Assembly (NCBI GenBank): GCA_001779095.1
Contig: MFJD01000001.1
Coordinates: 266,402 to 309,668, forward strand
Length of the DNA stretch: 43,267 bases
Direction of reading: 5' to 3'
Origin: Candidatus Gottesmanbacteria bacterium RBG_16_52_11
GTDB taxonomy: Bacteria; Patescibacteriota; Microgenomatia; UBA10105; UBA927
The position numbers and the translations under genes were made by a program. Below the pieces are notes generated by a model. The model saw nothing but the letters and a program-made list of their open reading frames with translations, ran no database searches and was not told the origin of the DNA. Positions 14,171 to 21,705 of the stretch are shown here, piece after piece (the stretch's first letter is position 1; every line of letters begins with the position of its first letter).

Positions 14171-15226
14171 TCAGTCTGTTTTCACCCAGGGGGCGGCTAC
14201 CGCCTGAACGTATCCGACAAATCCTTCGTCACCTTCAAAAACGAAAATCGGCTGGAGATATGACTGTTCCTCAATAGAATCGTAATATCCGATTTTTACC
14301 TGCCGTACGACGATTGTCGTGTTCTGCGGATATTTCGGAATATAACCGTTGCCGCTTTTGAGGTCCTGCCAGGCCTGATCGCTTGTTTTCAGCCTATATG
14401 TCCCGACGGCCTTGGTATCTATCGGCCAGTAGGTGTAGCTGAACTGGAGTATCCGCTTACGGGGATTTGAGGATCCGGAATATAAGGCAGAAACCGGTCC
14501 GACCTCAGGTTGCGGCGTATAAACCGGGAATCCGCCAACGGGATTGCGGAAGATATCGACTCTGACGGCGTTTGCCTGTGACTGACTCGGTGCCGGTAGA
14601 AGAGTATTACCGACCAGCTTATGGAAAGAAATCTTAATCGGACTTTTTTTGTATTCGTCAACAAACAGACCTTCCTGTTGCAGCAAGTTCAATGTCTGTG
14701 CTTCTGCGCTTTCTCCCGAAGACAGGTTATTTTCGGAAAACAGGCCGGTATCCTGCTCATATGCGTATCGCAGGATGAAATTGTGGGCTACAATATCATA
14801 CCGGAGTTGCCGGAAGGGGAATTCGGGATCCCGGAAACGGAATACCGTTTTAGTTTCCTGAGTCGGTTCCGGGGAGAACTGGAATTCTTCTGCAAACTTC
14901 TGCGCCCGCGGCAGCCCGTTAAAGTTTGCAAGTGCCTTAGGCATGAAATACACTACCGCAGAACCGGATGCCGGGGGGACAGAACCTTCGATCGTTTCCA
15001 GCCTGAAGGTCAGTTGTCCCGAAGGGCTGGCAACTTCCGGAAATTTCAGCCGCGGCAGTACCCCGAACCGGTGATTGGGAGGCGGGGGTTTGGGGGGGAA
15101 GAGAAACATGAAAATGCTAACGGTGACACCCCAGAATATCCGGAGAATAATATATACGATTAGTACGATAATGGCGACGTTTATGCCCCGTCTGGTGAAA
15201 TAGGCAGCCTCGGTCAGGGTTGACAT
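14171..15226 (-). CDS. Membrane-anchored protein of unknown function, 351 aa
   Basis: I do not recognise a named family with confidence. A membrane helix lies at about residues 17-42, followed by a proline run (PPKPPPPNH) and a long extracytoplasmic part. The C-terminus ('WQDLKSGNGY', 'VKIGYYDSIEEQSYLQPIFVFEGDEGFVGYVQAV') resembles the pattern of YycH/YycI-like repeats, where a strand-rich unit ends in a 'YLQPxWxFxG' motif; this is a weak analogy. It diverges from gltX. Its minus-strand -10, TATACT (15243-15238), ends 11 bases before the ATG, predicting an almost leaderless mRNA. Its 3' end faces the carboxypeptidase gene. Confidence 0.65.
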   Translation of the reverse strand: MSTLTEAAYFTRRGINVAIIVLIVYIILRIFWGVTVSIFMFLFPPKPPPPNHRFGVLPRLKFPEVASPSGQLTFRLETIEGSVPPASGSAVVYFMPKALANFNGLPRAQKFAEEFQFSPEPTQETKTVFRFRDPEFPFRQLRYDIVAHNFILRYAYEQDTGLFSENNLSSGESAEAQTLNLLQQEGLFVDEYKKSPIKISFHKLVGNTLLPAPSQSQANAVRVDIFRNPVGGFPVYTPQPEVGPVSALYSGSSNPRKRILQFSYTYWPIDTKAVGTYRLKTSDQAWQDLKSGNGYIPKYPQNTTIVVRQVKIGYYDSIEEQSYLQPIFVFEGDEGFVGYVQAVAAPWVKTD

Positions 15227-15234
15227 ATGCTTTT

Positions 15235-15270
15235 TTGAGTATACGTTGGCAGAGTGTTAGAATCAATCGT
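15235..15270 (+). promoter_or_regulatory. gltX promoter, leaderless layout
   Basis: TTGAGT (15235-15240), 17 bases, TAGAAT (15258-15263), seven bases, then ATG at 15271. The transcript should begin at or next to the start codon. The minus-strand -10 of the divergent gene (15243-15238) overlaps this -35. Confidence 0.7.
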
Positions 15271-16659
15271 ATGAGATCAGCCAGGACCAGGATAGCCCCT
15301 TCTCCCACCGGTGAGGACCTGCACATCGGTAACGCATATACTGCACTCATTAATTACGCTGTGGCGCGCCAATCCGGCGGCCGATTCATCGTCAGGATAG
15401 AGGATACCGACAGGACTAGGTTGGTTGAAGGCTCGGAACAGCGGATACTTGAGTCACTCAGTTGGCTGGGTATCGGTCCGGATGAAGGGCCTGAGACCGG
15501 TGGCCCGTTCGCCCCATACCGTCAGTCTGAAAGGCTGGAGAAATACCGTTCTGCCGCCGGTCAGCTTCTTGATAAGAGACATGCGTATTACTGTTTCTGC
15601 ACCCAGCAGCGGTTAGAGGAAATGCGCAAAAATCAGGAGCGGGCACACGAACCGCCGATGTATGACGGATTATGCAAAACCATACCGGATAAGGAAGCCC
15701 GGGAACGGGTAAAAAACGGTGAAAAATATGTAGTCAGGCTGAACGTACCGGATGAAGGGTCCACTGTATTCCGGGATATTGTCCGCGGGGCTATCAGTTT
15801 CGAAAACCGGCTCATAGACGATCAGGTGCTGCTAAAATCAGACGGATATCCGACTTACCATTTAGGCGTTGTTGTGGATGACCACCTGATGGAAATTACC
15901 CATATAATCCGCGGCGAAGAGTGGATTTCCTCTACCCCCAAACACATACTGCTGTATGATTTTTTCGGCTGGACTAAACCCGAATTTGCCCATATGCCGC
16001 TACTTAGAAATCCCGACAGGAGCAAATTGAGCAAACGCAGAAATCCGGTATGGGTTTCCTGGTACAAATCCGAAGGATTCCTGCCTGAAGCCGTGAAAAA
16101 TTATCTGGCGACACTGGCCTGGGCCCATCCCAACGGGAAGGACATCTTTACGACCGATGAAATGGTCGCCGCTTTTTCACTGGATAGGGTGCAGACGACC
16201 GCCCCGATTTTCGATATCGGCAAACTCCGGTGGATGAACGGGGAATACCTGAGGATTAGACCGAAGGAAACTGTCACGGATCAGATTTTTAATTTCTTCG
16301 ACAAAAAATACCCTTCAGACATGATACGAAAGGTCCTGCCGCTCGTGATCGAACGGATGAAAACCCTGAAGGAGTTTGAATCACTGGCAGGTTTCTTCTT
16401 TAATGCCCCGGATAAGTTAGAGCGGCAGCCGGGTCCGACAACGTTAGGAAAACTAAAATCAGCACTGGATAAATCCGATTGGCGGCATGATCGGATGGAA
16501 TCGTCCGTCAGGGCTGTGGCTGCTGAACTGAAGCTCACGGCTAAAGAAGTATTTATGGATCTGAGGATAGCCGTAACGGGCAAATCCGTCGGTCCGCCGC
16601 TTCTTCAATCACTGGAACTCCTGGGGAAGGAAGAAACACTGAAACGGTTATCGGCATGA
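15271..16659 (+). CDS. gltX: Glutamyl-tRNA synthetase
   Basis: A class I synthetase of 462 residues. It shows the HIGH motif ('APSPTGEDLHIGNAYTAL'), 'FIVRIEDTDRTRLVEGSEQRIL', the zinc-region remnant 'YYCFCTQQRLEEMRK', 'YHLGVVVDDHLMEITHIIRGEEW', the KMSKS-type 'SKLSKRR', and a helical anticodon-binding C-terminus. The ATG at 15271 gives the family start 'MRSARTRIAPSPTG'; upstream residues of the open frame back to 15220 do not belong to the family. No glutaminyl-tRNA synthetase is seen here, so whether this enzyme also serves tRNA-Gln cannot be decided from the window. Its stop overlaps the nudix start (ATGA), indicating translational coupling. Confidence 0.95.
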   Translation: MRSARTRIAPSPTGEDLHIGNAYTALINYAVARQSGGRFIVRIEDTDRTRLVEGSEQRILESLSWLGIGPDEGPETGGPFAPYRQSERLEKYRSAAGQLLDKRHAYYCFCTQQRLEEMRKNQERAHEPPMYDGLCKTIPDKEARERVKNGEKYVVRLNVPDEGSTVFRDIVRGAISFENRLIDDQVLLKSDGYPTYHLGVVVDDHLMEITHIIRGEEWISSTPKHILLYDFFGWTKPEFAHMPLLRNPDRSKLSKRRNPVWVSWYKSEGFLPEAVKNYLATLAWAHPNGKDIFTTDEMVAAFSLDRVQTTAPIFDIGKLRWMNGEYLRIRPKETVTDQIFNFFDKKYPSDMIRKVLPLVIERMKTLKEFESLAGFFFNAPDKLERQPGPTTLGKLKSALDKSDWRHDRMESSVRAVAAELKLTAKEVFMDLRIAVTGKSVGPPLLQSLELLGKEETLKRLSA

Positions 16660-17072
16660 AATTACGCATCAATGTGGTATGCATCATCGAAAGAAAAGGT
16701 AAAATCCTTCTCGGACGCAAAACTCCCGGTGTCGGACCTTATCCCGGTAAATGGCTGATACCCGGTGGTGGAATTAATCTGTCGAAGGAATCAACTGATG
16801 AAGCAATGAAACGTGAAACGCTCGAGGAGACGGGGTTACGGGTTACAGCTTTTACGCGGATGTTTTTCAATGAAGATGTAACGGAGCGTCATGGAGAGAC
16901 GGTACGGTTGGTTTTCCTTTACTATAAAATTACCGATGTCAGGGATTGGTCAGCATGCCGGCCGGGGGATGATTTGGCGGAAATAAAGTGGTTTTCCTTT
17001 GCGGAGCTGACCCGGATTCCGATTCCGGAAGTGTCCCGCAGGCTATATCATCAGTTAGGATATATTGCATGA
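16656..17072 (+). CDS. Nudix hydrolase
   Basis: The 138-residue protein contains a complete Nudix box: GX5EX7REUXEEXGU is matched by 'GGINLSKESTDEAMKRE' followed by 'TLEETGL' (about residues 38-61). The strand pattern 'INVVCIIERKGKILLGRKT' begins the fold. Enzymes of this family hydrolyse nucleoside diphosphates linked to another group; the substrate is not predictable. The arrangement 'PGKWLIPGGG' resembles MutT- and ADP-ribose-type members. The start codon overlaps the gltX stop by four bases, so the two genes are co-transcribed and coupled. It is convergent with era. Confidence 0.9.
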   Translation: MKLRINVVCIIERKGKILLGRKTPGVGPYPGKWLIPGGGINLSKESTDEAMKRETLEETGLRVTAFTRMFFNEDVTERHGETVRLVFLYYKITDVRDWSACRPGDDLAEIKWFSFAELTRIPIPEVSRRLYHQLGYIA

Positions 17073-17099
17073 ACCGGTGAGTTTTTACCGAGGTCGGTT

Positions 17100-17966
17100 T
17101 CAGTACATATAATCGATCCAGTGCGGATCAGTTTCGACCTTTAACTCAAGGAATACCTGTTTATCCGCTGCCGTCTCAAGCTCCTTGCGGGCTGCCATAC
17201 TGATTTCCTTAATCATTGCTCCGTTTTTCCCGATGATCATGCCTTTATATTTGTCTTCTGACGTCAGGATTCTGGCCTTGATGTACATAATACCGTTTTC
17301 GCGTTCGGTGATTTCGTCAACCACGACGGTCAGCGTATAAGGAACCTCACGCCGGAGAAACAGATATGCCTTTTCCCGGATTATTTCGGCTAAAAACGTC
17401 CGGCTGTCCAGATTTAAACCCGGCTGGACTAAACTTCCGGTTTCCACGATCGGTTTATCCCGTTCCGGCAGATAGTCAAAAATCGCATCCAGCAGCAGGT
17501 TCAGGTTTTTCCGTTTCAGTGCCGAGATTTCCACCACACGGTCGAATTCCTCTTCCATGAATTTGTACTGCACGATATAGGTCGGGGATTTGATGTCTGT
17601 TTTATTAATCACCAGGATTTTGGGTTTTTTCACTTTCCGGACGATGCCGAGCGCCTTGTTTTCCTCGAAATCACGGTGTCTGGTGTGGTCAACCAGGTAA
17701 ACTATGACATCGACGCCGCCGGACAGCGTTGTTTCGGCTGCCGGATTGATTTTACGTGCCAGCGGATCCTCTACCTTCCCGAAGATTCCCGGAGTATCCA
17801 CGAATATAATCTGTCCCCGGTTGTCCTCAAAGACAGCCTGTAACGGAAACCTGGTCGTTTGGGGTTTGGGTGAGGTGATGGACACCTTCTGCCCCAGGAC
17901 ATTGTTGAGGAGCGTTGATTTGCCGGTATTCGGACGTCCGATAAGCGCACAAAAGCCTGCTTTCAT
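17100..17966 (-). CDS. era: GTPase Era
   Basis: Era binds the 3' end of 16S rRNA during assembly of the small ribosomal subunit. The 288-residue product shows G1 'GRPNTGKST' (residues 10-18), G2 region 'TSPKPQTTR', G3 'DTPGIF', G4 'NKTD', G5 'EISALKR', and a C-terminal KH domain with 'KGMIIGKNGAMIKEI'. The ATG at 17966 is preferred over an upstream in-frame ATG at 18002. It gives the standard Era N-terminus ('MKAGFCALIGRPN'), and TACAAT (17978-17973) ends exactly six bases before it, which predicts a leaderless mRNA. Using the upstream ATG would place the start upstream of the transcription start. Confidence 0.95.
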   Translation of the reverse strand: MKAGFCALIGRPNTGKSTLLNNVLGQKVSITSPKPQTTRFPLQAVFEDNRGQIIFVDTPGIFGKVEDPLARKINPAAETTLSGGVDVIVYLVDHTRHRDFEENKALGIVRKVKKPKILVINKTDIKSPTYIVQYKFMEEEFDRVVEISALKRKNLNLLLDAIFDYLPERDKPIVETGSLVQPGLNLDSRTFLAEIIREKAYLFLRREVPYTLTVVVDEITERENGIMYIKARILTSEDKYKGMIIGKNGAMIKEISMAARKELETAADKQVFLELKVETDPHWIDYMY

Positions 17967-18073
17967 GCCGGTATTGTACAACGGAATTAAGCGGTATTGC
18001 ATCTTTTACCGGGCAATATTTGCTGTCATTGCGGCCTGAATAACACGAACTTTCCGGTATTTCCCTGAACCGG

Positions 18074-18102
18074 TTGCATCACCGATACCGCATGTGTATT
18101 CT
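18074..18102 (+). promoter_or_regulatory. Promoter of the candidate small RNA
   Basis: TTGCAT (18074-18079), 17 bases, TATTCT (18097-18102). The predicted transcription start is near 18109. No open coding frame fits before the terminator at 18169-18197. Confidence 0.5.
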
Positions 18103-18108
18103 TGTATT

Positions 18109-18197
18109 TCTTCAGGATCAGGTTTACCGATCCTGACAGTTCTGATTGGGTTTGGGTATCGCAGTAGTAAAGCCTCCGGGATCGCCGGAGGCTTTTT
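18109..18197 (+). ncRNA. Candidate small RNA of about 89 nt between era and the ComB-like gene
   Basis: The interval between promoter and terminator folds into an 8-bp hairpin (TCAGGATC with GATCCTGA, about 18112-18136, 9-nt loop), an unpaired middle part, and a strong terminator stem. It encodes no plausible protein, and no protein-coding gene on this strand ends at this terminator. It does not resemble a tRNA, tmRNA, SRP RNA or RNase P RNA. A processed leader of the next gene is the main alternative, but that gene has its own promoter after the terminator. Confidence 0.42.
18169..18197 (+). terminator. Strong Rho-independent terminator
   Basis: AAAGCCTCCGG (18169-18179), 5-nt loop, CCGGAGGCTTT (18185-18195), with T5 at 18193-18197. 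The T run also begins the -35 of the next promoter. Confidence 0.85.
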
Positions 18198-18224
18198 GAT
18201 TTGCAGTTTCCCGGCTGTTATGCT
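18196..18224 (+). promoter_or_regulatory. Promoter of the ComB-like gene
   Basis: TTGATT (18196-18201) and TATGCT (18219-18224) are 17 bases apart. The predicted start near 18231 leaves a 20-nt leader before the ATG at 18251. Confidence 0.55.
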
Positions 18225-18250
18225 CTAGATATGCATAAACCGCTGAATCT

Positions 18251-18922
18251 ATGAAGATTTTACGATACTGGCACTGGGATATGCCGCAAAAGATAAATGG
18301 CGCCGCCGTTTTTGTCGATGTCTTTGCTGCGGCAACGAATATTGCGCTGATTCTGTCCAAGTTCCCGACCGTAATTATTCTGGTAAACCGGAGCAATATT
18401 GATGCCATGCGCCGCAAATACCCCGATTCAGTGTTAATCGGAGAAAGCGCGTCAGGCCATATCCGTTTCGACTATCCCCACATGCCCGTATCTTTCATCG
18501 ATGCGGACCTGATGGGTAAAACAGTGCTGTTTATGTCAATTAACGGTACTGCGGTTGTTGAGAAAGCTCTGGCAACCGGAGCTGCACCAGTACTGATTGC
18601 AGGATATGTAAACATGTCCGCGACCCTCAGGTTTCTCAGAACTTTACAGATTCCGGAATGCATGTTTCTCATGTCCGGAGATGAAAATTCACCGACTGTC
18701 GAAGATGAGAAATTCGTGATGGATTTCAGTCAGTTAGCCAACGGCGGTATTCCGGATTGGAGCACATCTGAACGGGATAGCCGAACCTTTATGTCGGGAT
18801 TTTATGGCCGTCAAGCCGATGATCCGAATTTCAGCATCGTTTTCTCGCGGGATAAATATCCCTATCCTGCTGTCTGCCGGAAAAATCCTGACGGCAGCGT
18901 CGTATTGTATGTTCCAGTCTAA
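18251..18922 (+). CDS. 2-phosphosulfolactate phosphatase (ComB) family protein
   Basis: The 223-residue sequence follows the ComB fold: 'AAVFVDVFAAATNIALIL' (ComB 'vVIDVLRASTTIATAL'), 'VLIGESASGHIRFDYPHMP' (ComB 'GExxGxxixGFDxGNSP'), 'MGKTVLFMSINGTAVVEKA' (ComB 'GkxvvltTTNGTxAL'), and 'PVLIAGYVNMSATLRFL'. ComB acts in coenzyme M synthesis in methanogens. That pathway is not expected here, and related proteins of unknown activity are frequent in CPR genomes. Key acidic residues near the C-terminus (usually 'EDxxxAG') read 'TVEDEKFVMDF', so only part of the active site is clearly kept. Family membership is good; the substrate is unknown. Confidence 0.75.
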   Translation: MKILRYWHWDMPQKINGAAVFVDVFAAATNIALILSKFPTVIILVNRSNIDAMRRKYPDSVLIGESASGHIRFDYPHMPVSFIDADLMGKTVLFMSINGTAVVEKALATGAAPVLIAGYVNMSATLRFLRTLQIPECMFLMSGDENSPTVEDEKFVMDFSQLANGGIPDWSTSERDSRTFMSGFYGRQADDPNFSIVFSRDKYPYPAVCRKNPDGSVVLYVPV

Positions 18923-19120
18923 GATTAGAGAAGTTAATTCCTAGTAACTTAACCTGAATCAGCGGGCAGGGGAGAGTAATCCGTGACCCTCAGTAATCAA
19001 AAAAACGTCGATTTTGTACCTCAGACAGCGCGGTGACCGTATTAACTCAGTACTGAATTAATGCCGTTTCCGAAGAGCTGAAATGTAAATCTAAGATCCT
19101 GTCATATTACAATCCCCTAT
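18923..19120. other. Intergenic stretch without recognisable content
   Basis: About 200 bases between the ComB-like gene and the first palindrome. I see no convincing coding frame, terminator or repeat here. TTAC/GTAA-rich text near 18935-18955 can form only a weak hairpin. Confidence 0.5.
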
Positions 19121-19156
19121 TATCACAAATTTTTGCATATGCGAATCTTTGTGATA
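19121..19156. promoter_or_regulatory. Long palindrome over the PaaX-like promoter (operator 1)
   Basis: Outer arms TATCACAAA (19121-19129) and TTTGTGATA (19148-19156) lie symmetrically around a perfect GCATATGC (19135-19142), all centred on 19138.5. The site covers the likely -35 (TTGCAT, 19133-19138) and the first bases of the -10 (TATCAT, 19155-19160), which ends six bases before the GTG start. Binding here would block RNA polymerase. A second site of the same geometry follows the gene. Confidence 0.8.
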
Positions 19157-19166
19157 TCATATTCCT

Positions 19167-19838
19167 GTGGCAGCAGAAGAATCCCGGCGCAGCGATAATA
19201 CAATGCCGGATCAGGAAATTGTGGTTCGTTTATGCGAATCCCTGATCCGTACTTCAAAAGCCCAGTCAGCCGCACAACAGCTGATCAGGACCCAACGGAT
19301 ACTGCAGTATTTCGGAATGGGTATTACGATTGCAGCGGCATTCCTCGCACCGCGCTCAGCTACCGGAATCGGCAAGTCGATTCTGAGTGACCAGCGTGAC
19401 AGCGAAATCCGTGAATGGGAAAAATACAATACAGGATACCTTAAGCAGACACTAAGGCGTCTTGAGAAGCAAAAACTGATTGAAAGGGTGAGGCAGGACG
19501 GGCGGGAAGTGCTGAAAATATCAGCGACCGGACGCACAAAGGTACTTTATAATGCACTGGAAAGCCTGGGTTTAACCTCAAAAAAATGGGATGGTTTTTG
19601 GCGGATAGTCATGTATGACATAGAGAATTCCCGGAAAAAGGAACAGTATCTCATCAGGAGATTATTCAGGAAATTAGGCATGTATCCGCTGCAGAAAAGC
19701 GTTTATTTGTTTCCGTTTCAGTGTTTTGACGAAATCGAGTATATCCGTTCACTGTACGGTTTAACCGGAAAGGTCATATACATTGTAGCCAAAACCATAG
19801 AGAACGACGGACCTTACCGGGAATTTTTCGGAGTCTGA
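19167..19838 (+). CDS. PaaX-like transcriptional regulator with Cas2-like C-terminal domain
   Basis: The 223-residue protein has an N-terminal helical part with a hydrophobic stretch ('FGMGITIAAAFLAP'), a winged-helix DNA-binding region ('YLKQTLRRLEKQKLIERVRQDGREVLKISATGRTKVLY'), and a C-terminal ferredoxin-like domain. That domain reads like Cas2: 'WRIVMYDIENSRKKEQYLIRRLFRKLGMYPLQKSVYLFPF'. This is the layout of PaaX repressors, whose C-terminal domain is Cas2-related. No CRISPR array or other cas gene lies nearby, so a regulator is more likely than an adaptation nuclease. GTG at 19167 lies six bases after TATCAT, so the mRNA should be leaderless. Palindromes at both ends of the gene suggest autoregulation. 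Confidence 0.82.
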   Translation: MAAEESRRSDNTMPDQEIVVRLCESLIRTSKAQSAAQQLIRTQRILQYFGMGITIAAAFLAPRSATGIGKSILSDQRDSEIREWEKYNTGYLKQTLRRLEKQKLIERVRQDGREVLKISATGRTKVLYNALESLGLTSKKWDGFWRIVMYDIENSRKKEQYLIRRLFRKLGMYPLQKSVYLFPFQCFDEIEYIRSLYGLTGKVIYIVAKTIENDGPYREFFGV

Positions 19839-19839
19839 A

Positions 19840-19873
19840 ATCACAGATGTTAGCATATGCAAATATCTGTGAT
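19840..19873. promoter_or_regulatory. Second long palindrome with identical geometry (operator 2)
   Basis: Arms ATCACAGAT (19840-19848) and ATCTGTGAT (19865-19873) lie around GCATATGC (19853-19860), centred on 19856.5. Distances from centre to ATCACA are 16.5 bases in both sites. It starts two bases after the stop codon and ends just before the -35 region of a downstream promoter. There is no T run, so terminator function is unlikely. Confidence 0.8.
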
Positions 19874-19874
19874 C

Positions 19875-19904
19875 TTTCATCAGGGAACGGTTTTACGATA
19901 TAAT
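19875..19904 (+). promoter_or_regulatory. Promoter next to operator 2
   Basis: A perfect TATAAT (19899-19904) has a poor -35 (TTTCAT, 19875-19880, 18-base spacer) directly adjoining the palindrome. A weak -35 beside an operator is compatible with regulated expression. The next features are a second TATAAC (19988-19993) and tRNA-Gln at 20007. Confidence 0.5.
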
Positions 19905-20006
19905 TACACCTGCTGAACCGGCTATATTCAGGATAATATAAAGGCCGACAATTCCGGTAGCTTTAGGTTTATTAGTGCCACCAGGACTATAACAATAACG
20001 TCAGTT

Positions 20007-20077
20007 TGCGGGATCGTTCAACGGTAGGACGGCTGGCTCTGGACCAGTTAATCTTGGTTCGAATCCAAGTCCCGCAG
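20007..20077 (+). tRNA. tRNA-Gln (anticodon CTG)
   Basis: A complete 71-nt cloverleaf can be drawn. The acceptor stem TGCGGGA/TCCCGCA begins with the T-A pair typical of tRNA-Gln. The D stem is GTTC/GGAC with loop AACGGTA. The anticodon stem GCTGG/CCAGT holds loop CTCTGGA, anticodon CTG. The variable loop is TAAT and the T arm is CTTGG-TTCGAAT-CCAAG. The discriminator base is G. CCA is not encoded and must be added by the CCA enzyme. TATAAC (19988-19993) lies where its own -10 would be. Confidence 0.93.
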
Positions 20078-20231
20078 CAGAATTACTATGAACACGGATA
20101 TTCTTTATTCCGGACACAATGAAAAACCGCTGCACAATATTATGACGTAATTTGCCTTTCCGATACATCAGATTTATGCTTGATATAATTGTATGAAGGT
20201 TAAAACCAAAAAATACGGAAATGGCGGTTTT

Positions 20232-21119
20232 ATGAAAAAATTAGCCAGAAATTCAGGAGTCCTGTTACCGGTTACTCTGATTCTCTTATTCATTATTATC
20301 ATTTCCGTTTTTTTACTTCAGAAGTCGGACGTGTTTTCATTTAGTGCATTCGTGAACGCAGAGAGTGTTGAAATTAAGGAAAACATTCCGTACGGTAATT
20401 TATCGGTCCAGAAGCTGGACATGTGTAAACCCGTCGCCGTTACAGGCAACACTCCCGGCGTCATACTCATTCACGGCGGAGGCGGGGATAAGAGCAGTTT
20501 CCGGAAGCCCTGTACTGATTTTGCCCGGTCCGGTTTTATCGCAATCAGTGTTAATTACCGTGAAAGTCCTCCGCCTTCATATCAGCTGATGATTGACGAC
20601 ATGAATGCTGCTATCAGCTGGCTGAAAGACAGACCCAACGTCCGTTCAGACAGAATCGGCGCATATGGCGGAAGCCTGGGTGGGTATCTGGCATCGGTCG
20701 CAGGCACCTTTGAGACAGACAACAAGGTTCGTTGCGTCGAGAACAATTTCGGGCCGACCGATTTCACCGATCCGAATTTCGAAGGTAACCAGCTCGCGGG
20801 TGAATTCGTGGAGAAATTTTTCGGCGGGATTACAATTGAAGAAAATCCGTCATTATACAGAGAACTGTCACCCGCTTTCAACGTGTCGGGCAATGATGCT
20901 TATTCCTGGTTTTTTTCGAGAAGCAGGAATGACGAGTTGGTGCCCCGGACTCAGATGACTAAAATGATTGAGACTCTTAAGGACGCCGGTATTAAAACCG
21001 AATTTTACGAATACGACGGCAGCGGCGGCAGCCATGCCAACAAGCTCGGACCGTTACAGGCATTGAGGTTATATACGAAACGGCTGAATTTCATGAAAGA
21101 CTGCCTGAACAGTCCCTGA
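20232..21119 (+). CDS. Membrane-anchored alpha/beta hydrolase (esterase/lipase-like)
   Basis: Oxyanion motif 'HGGGGDKS' (His81), nucleophile elbow 'GGSLGG' (Ser148), a late acid in 'SRNDELVP', and catalytic His in 'GGSHANK' give a complete hydrolase triad of the HSL/esterase type. A signal-anchor helix lies near residues 10-32 ('LPVTLILLFIIIISVFLL'). An in-frame ATG at 20193 is rejected as the start: TATAAT (20184-20189) ends three bases before it, so transcription starts downstream of it, and ATG 20232 also gives a standard membrane-anchor start. The substrate is unknown; acetyl or other esters on surface polymers would suit the neighbourhood. It lies downstream of operator 2 and tRNA-Gln. 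Confidence 0.82.
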   Translation: MKKLARNSGVLLPVTLILLFIIIISVFLLQKSDVFSFSAFVNAESVEIKENIPYGNLSVQKLDMCKPVAVTGNTPGVILIHGGGGDKSSFRKPCTDFARSGFIAISVNYRESPPPSYQLMIDDMNAAISWLKDRPNVRSDRIGAYGGSLGGYLASVAGTFETDNKVRCVENNFGPTDFTDPNFEGNQLAGEFVEKFFGGITIEENPSLYRELSPAFNVSGNDAYSWFFSRSRNDELVPRTQMTKMIETLKDAGIKTEFYEYDGSGGSHANKLGPLQALRLYTKRLNFMKDCLNSP

Positions 21120-21192
21120 TAATTTTCATATCCTTTTGAACGCCGAACGGTGAAGCAAACCATGCACAAGTTCAACTCATATTATCGCAGCC

Positions 21193-21615
21193 ATGAAATC
21201 AGAGGAAATATGGACTATTGAGAATCTATTTTCCGGACGGCCGGCATCGCGCAGACTTTTCGATCTGGTCAGGAAGCATGTAGAGTCATTCGGCCAGGTT
21301 AAGACGGAAGTTACTAAAACCCAGGTTTCATTCGGGGTAAATCGGAAATTCGCCTAGATCTGGCTGCCGCAGATCTGGATCAGGAAGAGGCCGGAAACCA
21401 GTATTACCCTGACCATTAATCTGGATCATGAAGTCAGGGATTACCGGATTATTGAGGCAGTAGAACCGAGGCCGGGAAGGTGGACTCATCATGTGCTTAT
21501 CAGCCGGGTCACGGATTTTGATGCCAAGGTCAGGAGATGGCTCCGTAGGGCTTATGGTTTGGCAAAAGCTGGCAGAAGAGCAAGAGTACGGAGTAACCGG
21601 CTTAAACCGGCCTGA
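21193..21615 (+). pseudogene. DUF5655-family protein interrupted by one amber codon
   Basis: Reading from ATG 21193 gives 'MKSEEIWTIENLFSGRPASR', 'VESFGQVKTEVTKTQVSFGV', then FA-stop-IWLP, and continues in the same frame as 'ITLTINLDHEVRDYRII' to 'WLRRAYGLAKAG' and a stop at 21613-21615. The match to DUF5655 continues across the stop. TAG at 21355-21357 stands where the family usually has Trp (TGG), so a single G-to-A change explains it. No frameshift is needed. Full length would be about 140 residues. A recent pseudogene is most likely; suppression cannot be excluded from sequence alone. Confidence 0.8.
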
Positions 21616-21705
21616 TCCCAAAAAAGTCACTTGGCCATACAAACCGCTTAAGCAGATAATCCGAATCCTGTAATGTCAGACGGATTATGGAGTCAACGAT
21701 TCCGT

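Noticed and set aside
19167-19838. Cas2 of a CRISPR-Cas adaptation module
   Set aside because: The C-terminal domain is Cas2-like, but there is a winged-helix N-terminal part, no cas1 and no repeat-spacer array. A PaaX-type regulator explains the protein better.
20193-20231. Upstream start of the alpha/beta hydrolase
   Set aside because: TATAAT at 20184-20189 would place the transcription start downstream of this ATG, so ATG 20232 is used.
21355-21357. Amber recoding in this genome
   Set aside because: Other genes use TAG, TGA and TAA as normal stops (for example YdcF ends in TAG), so recoding would need special context. A pseudogene is simpler.
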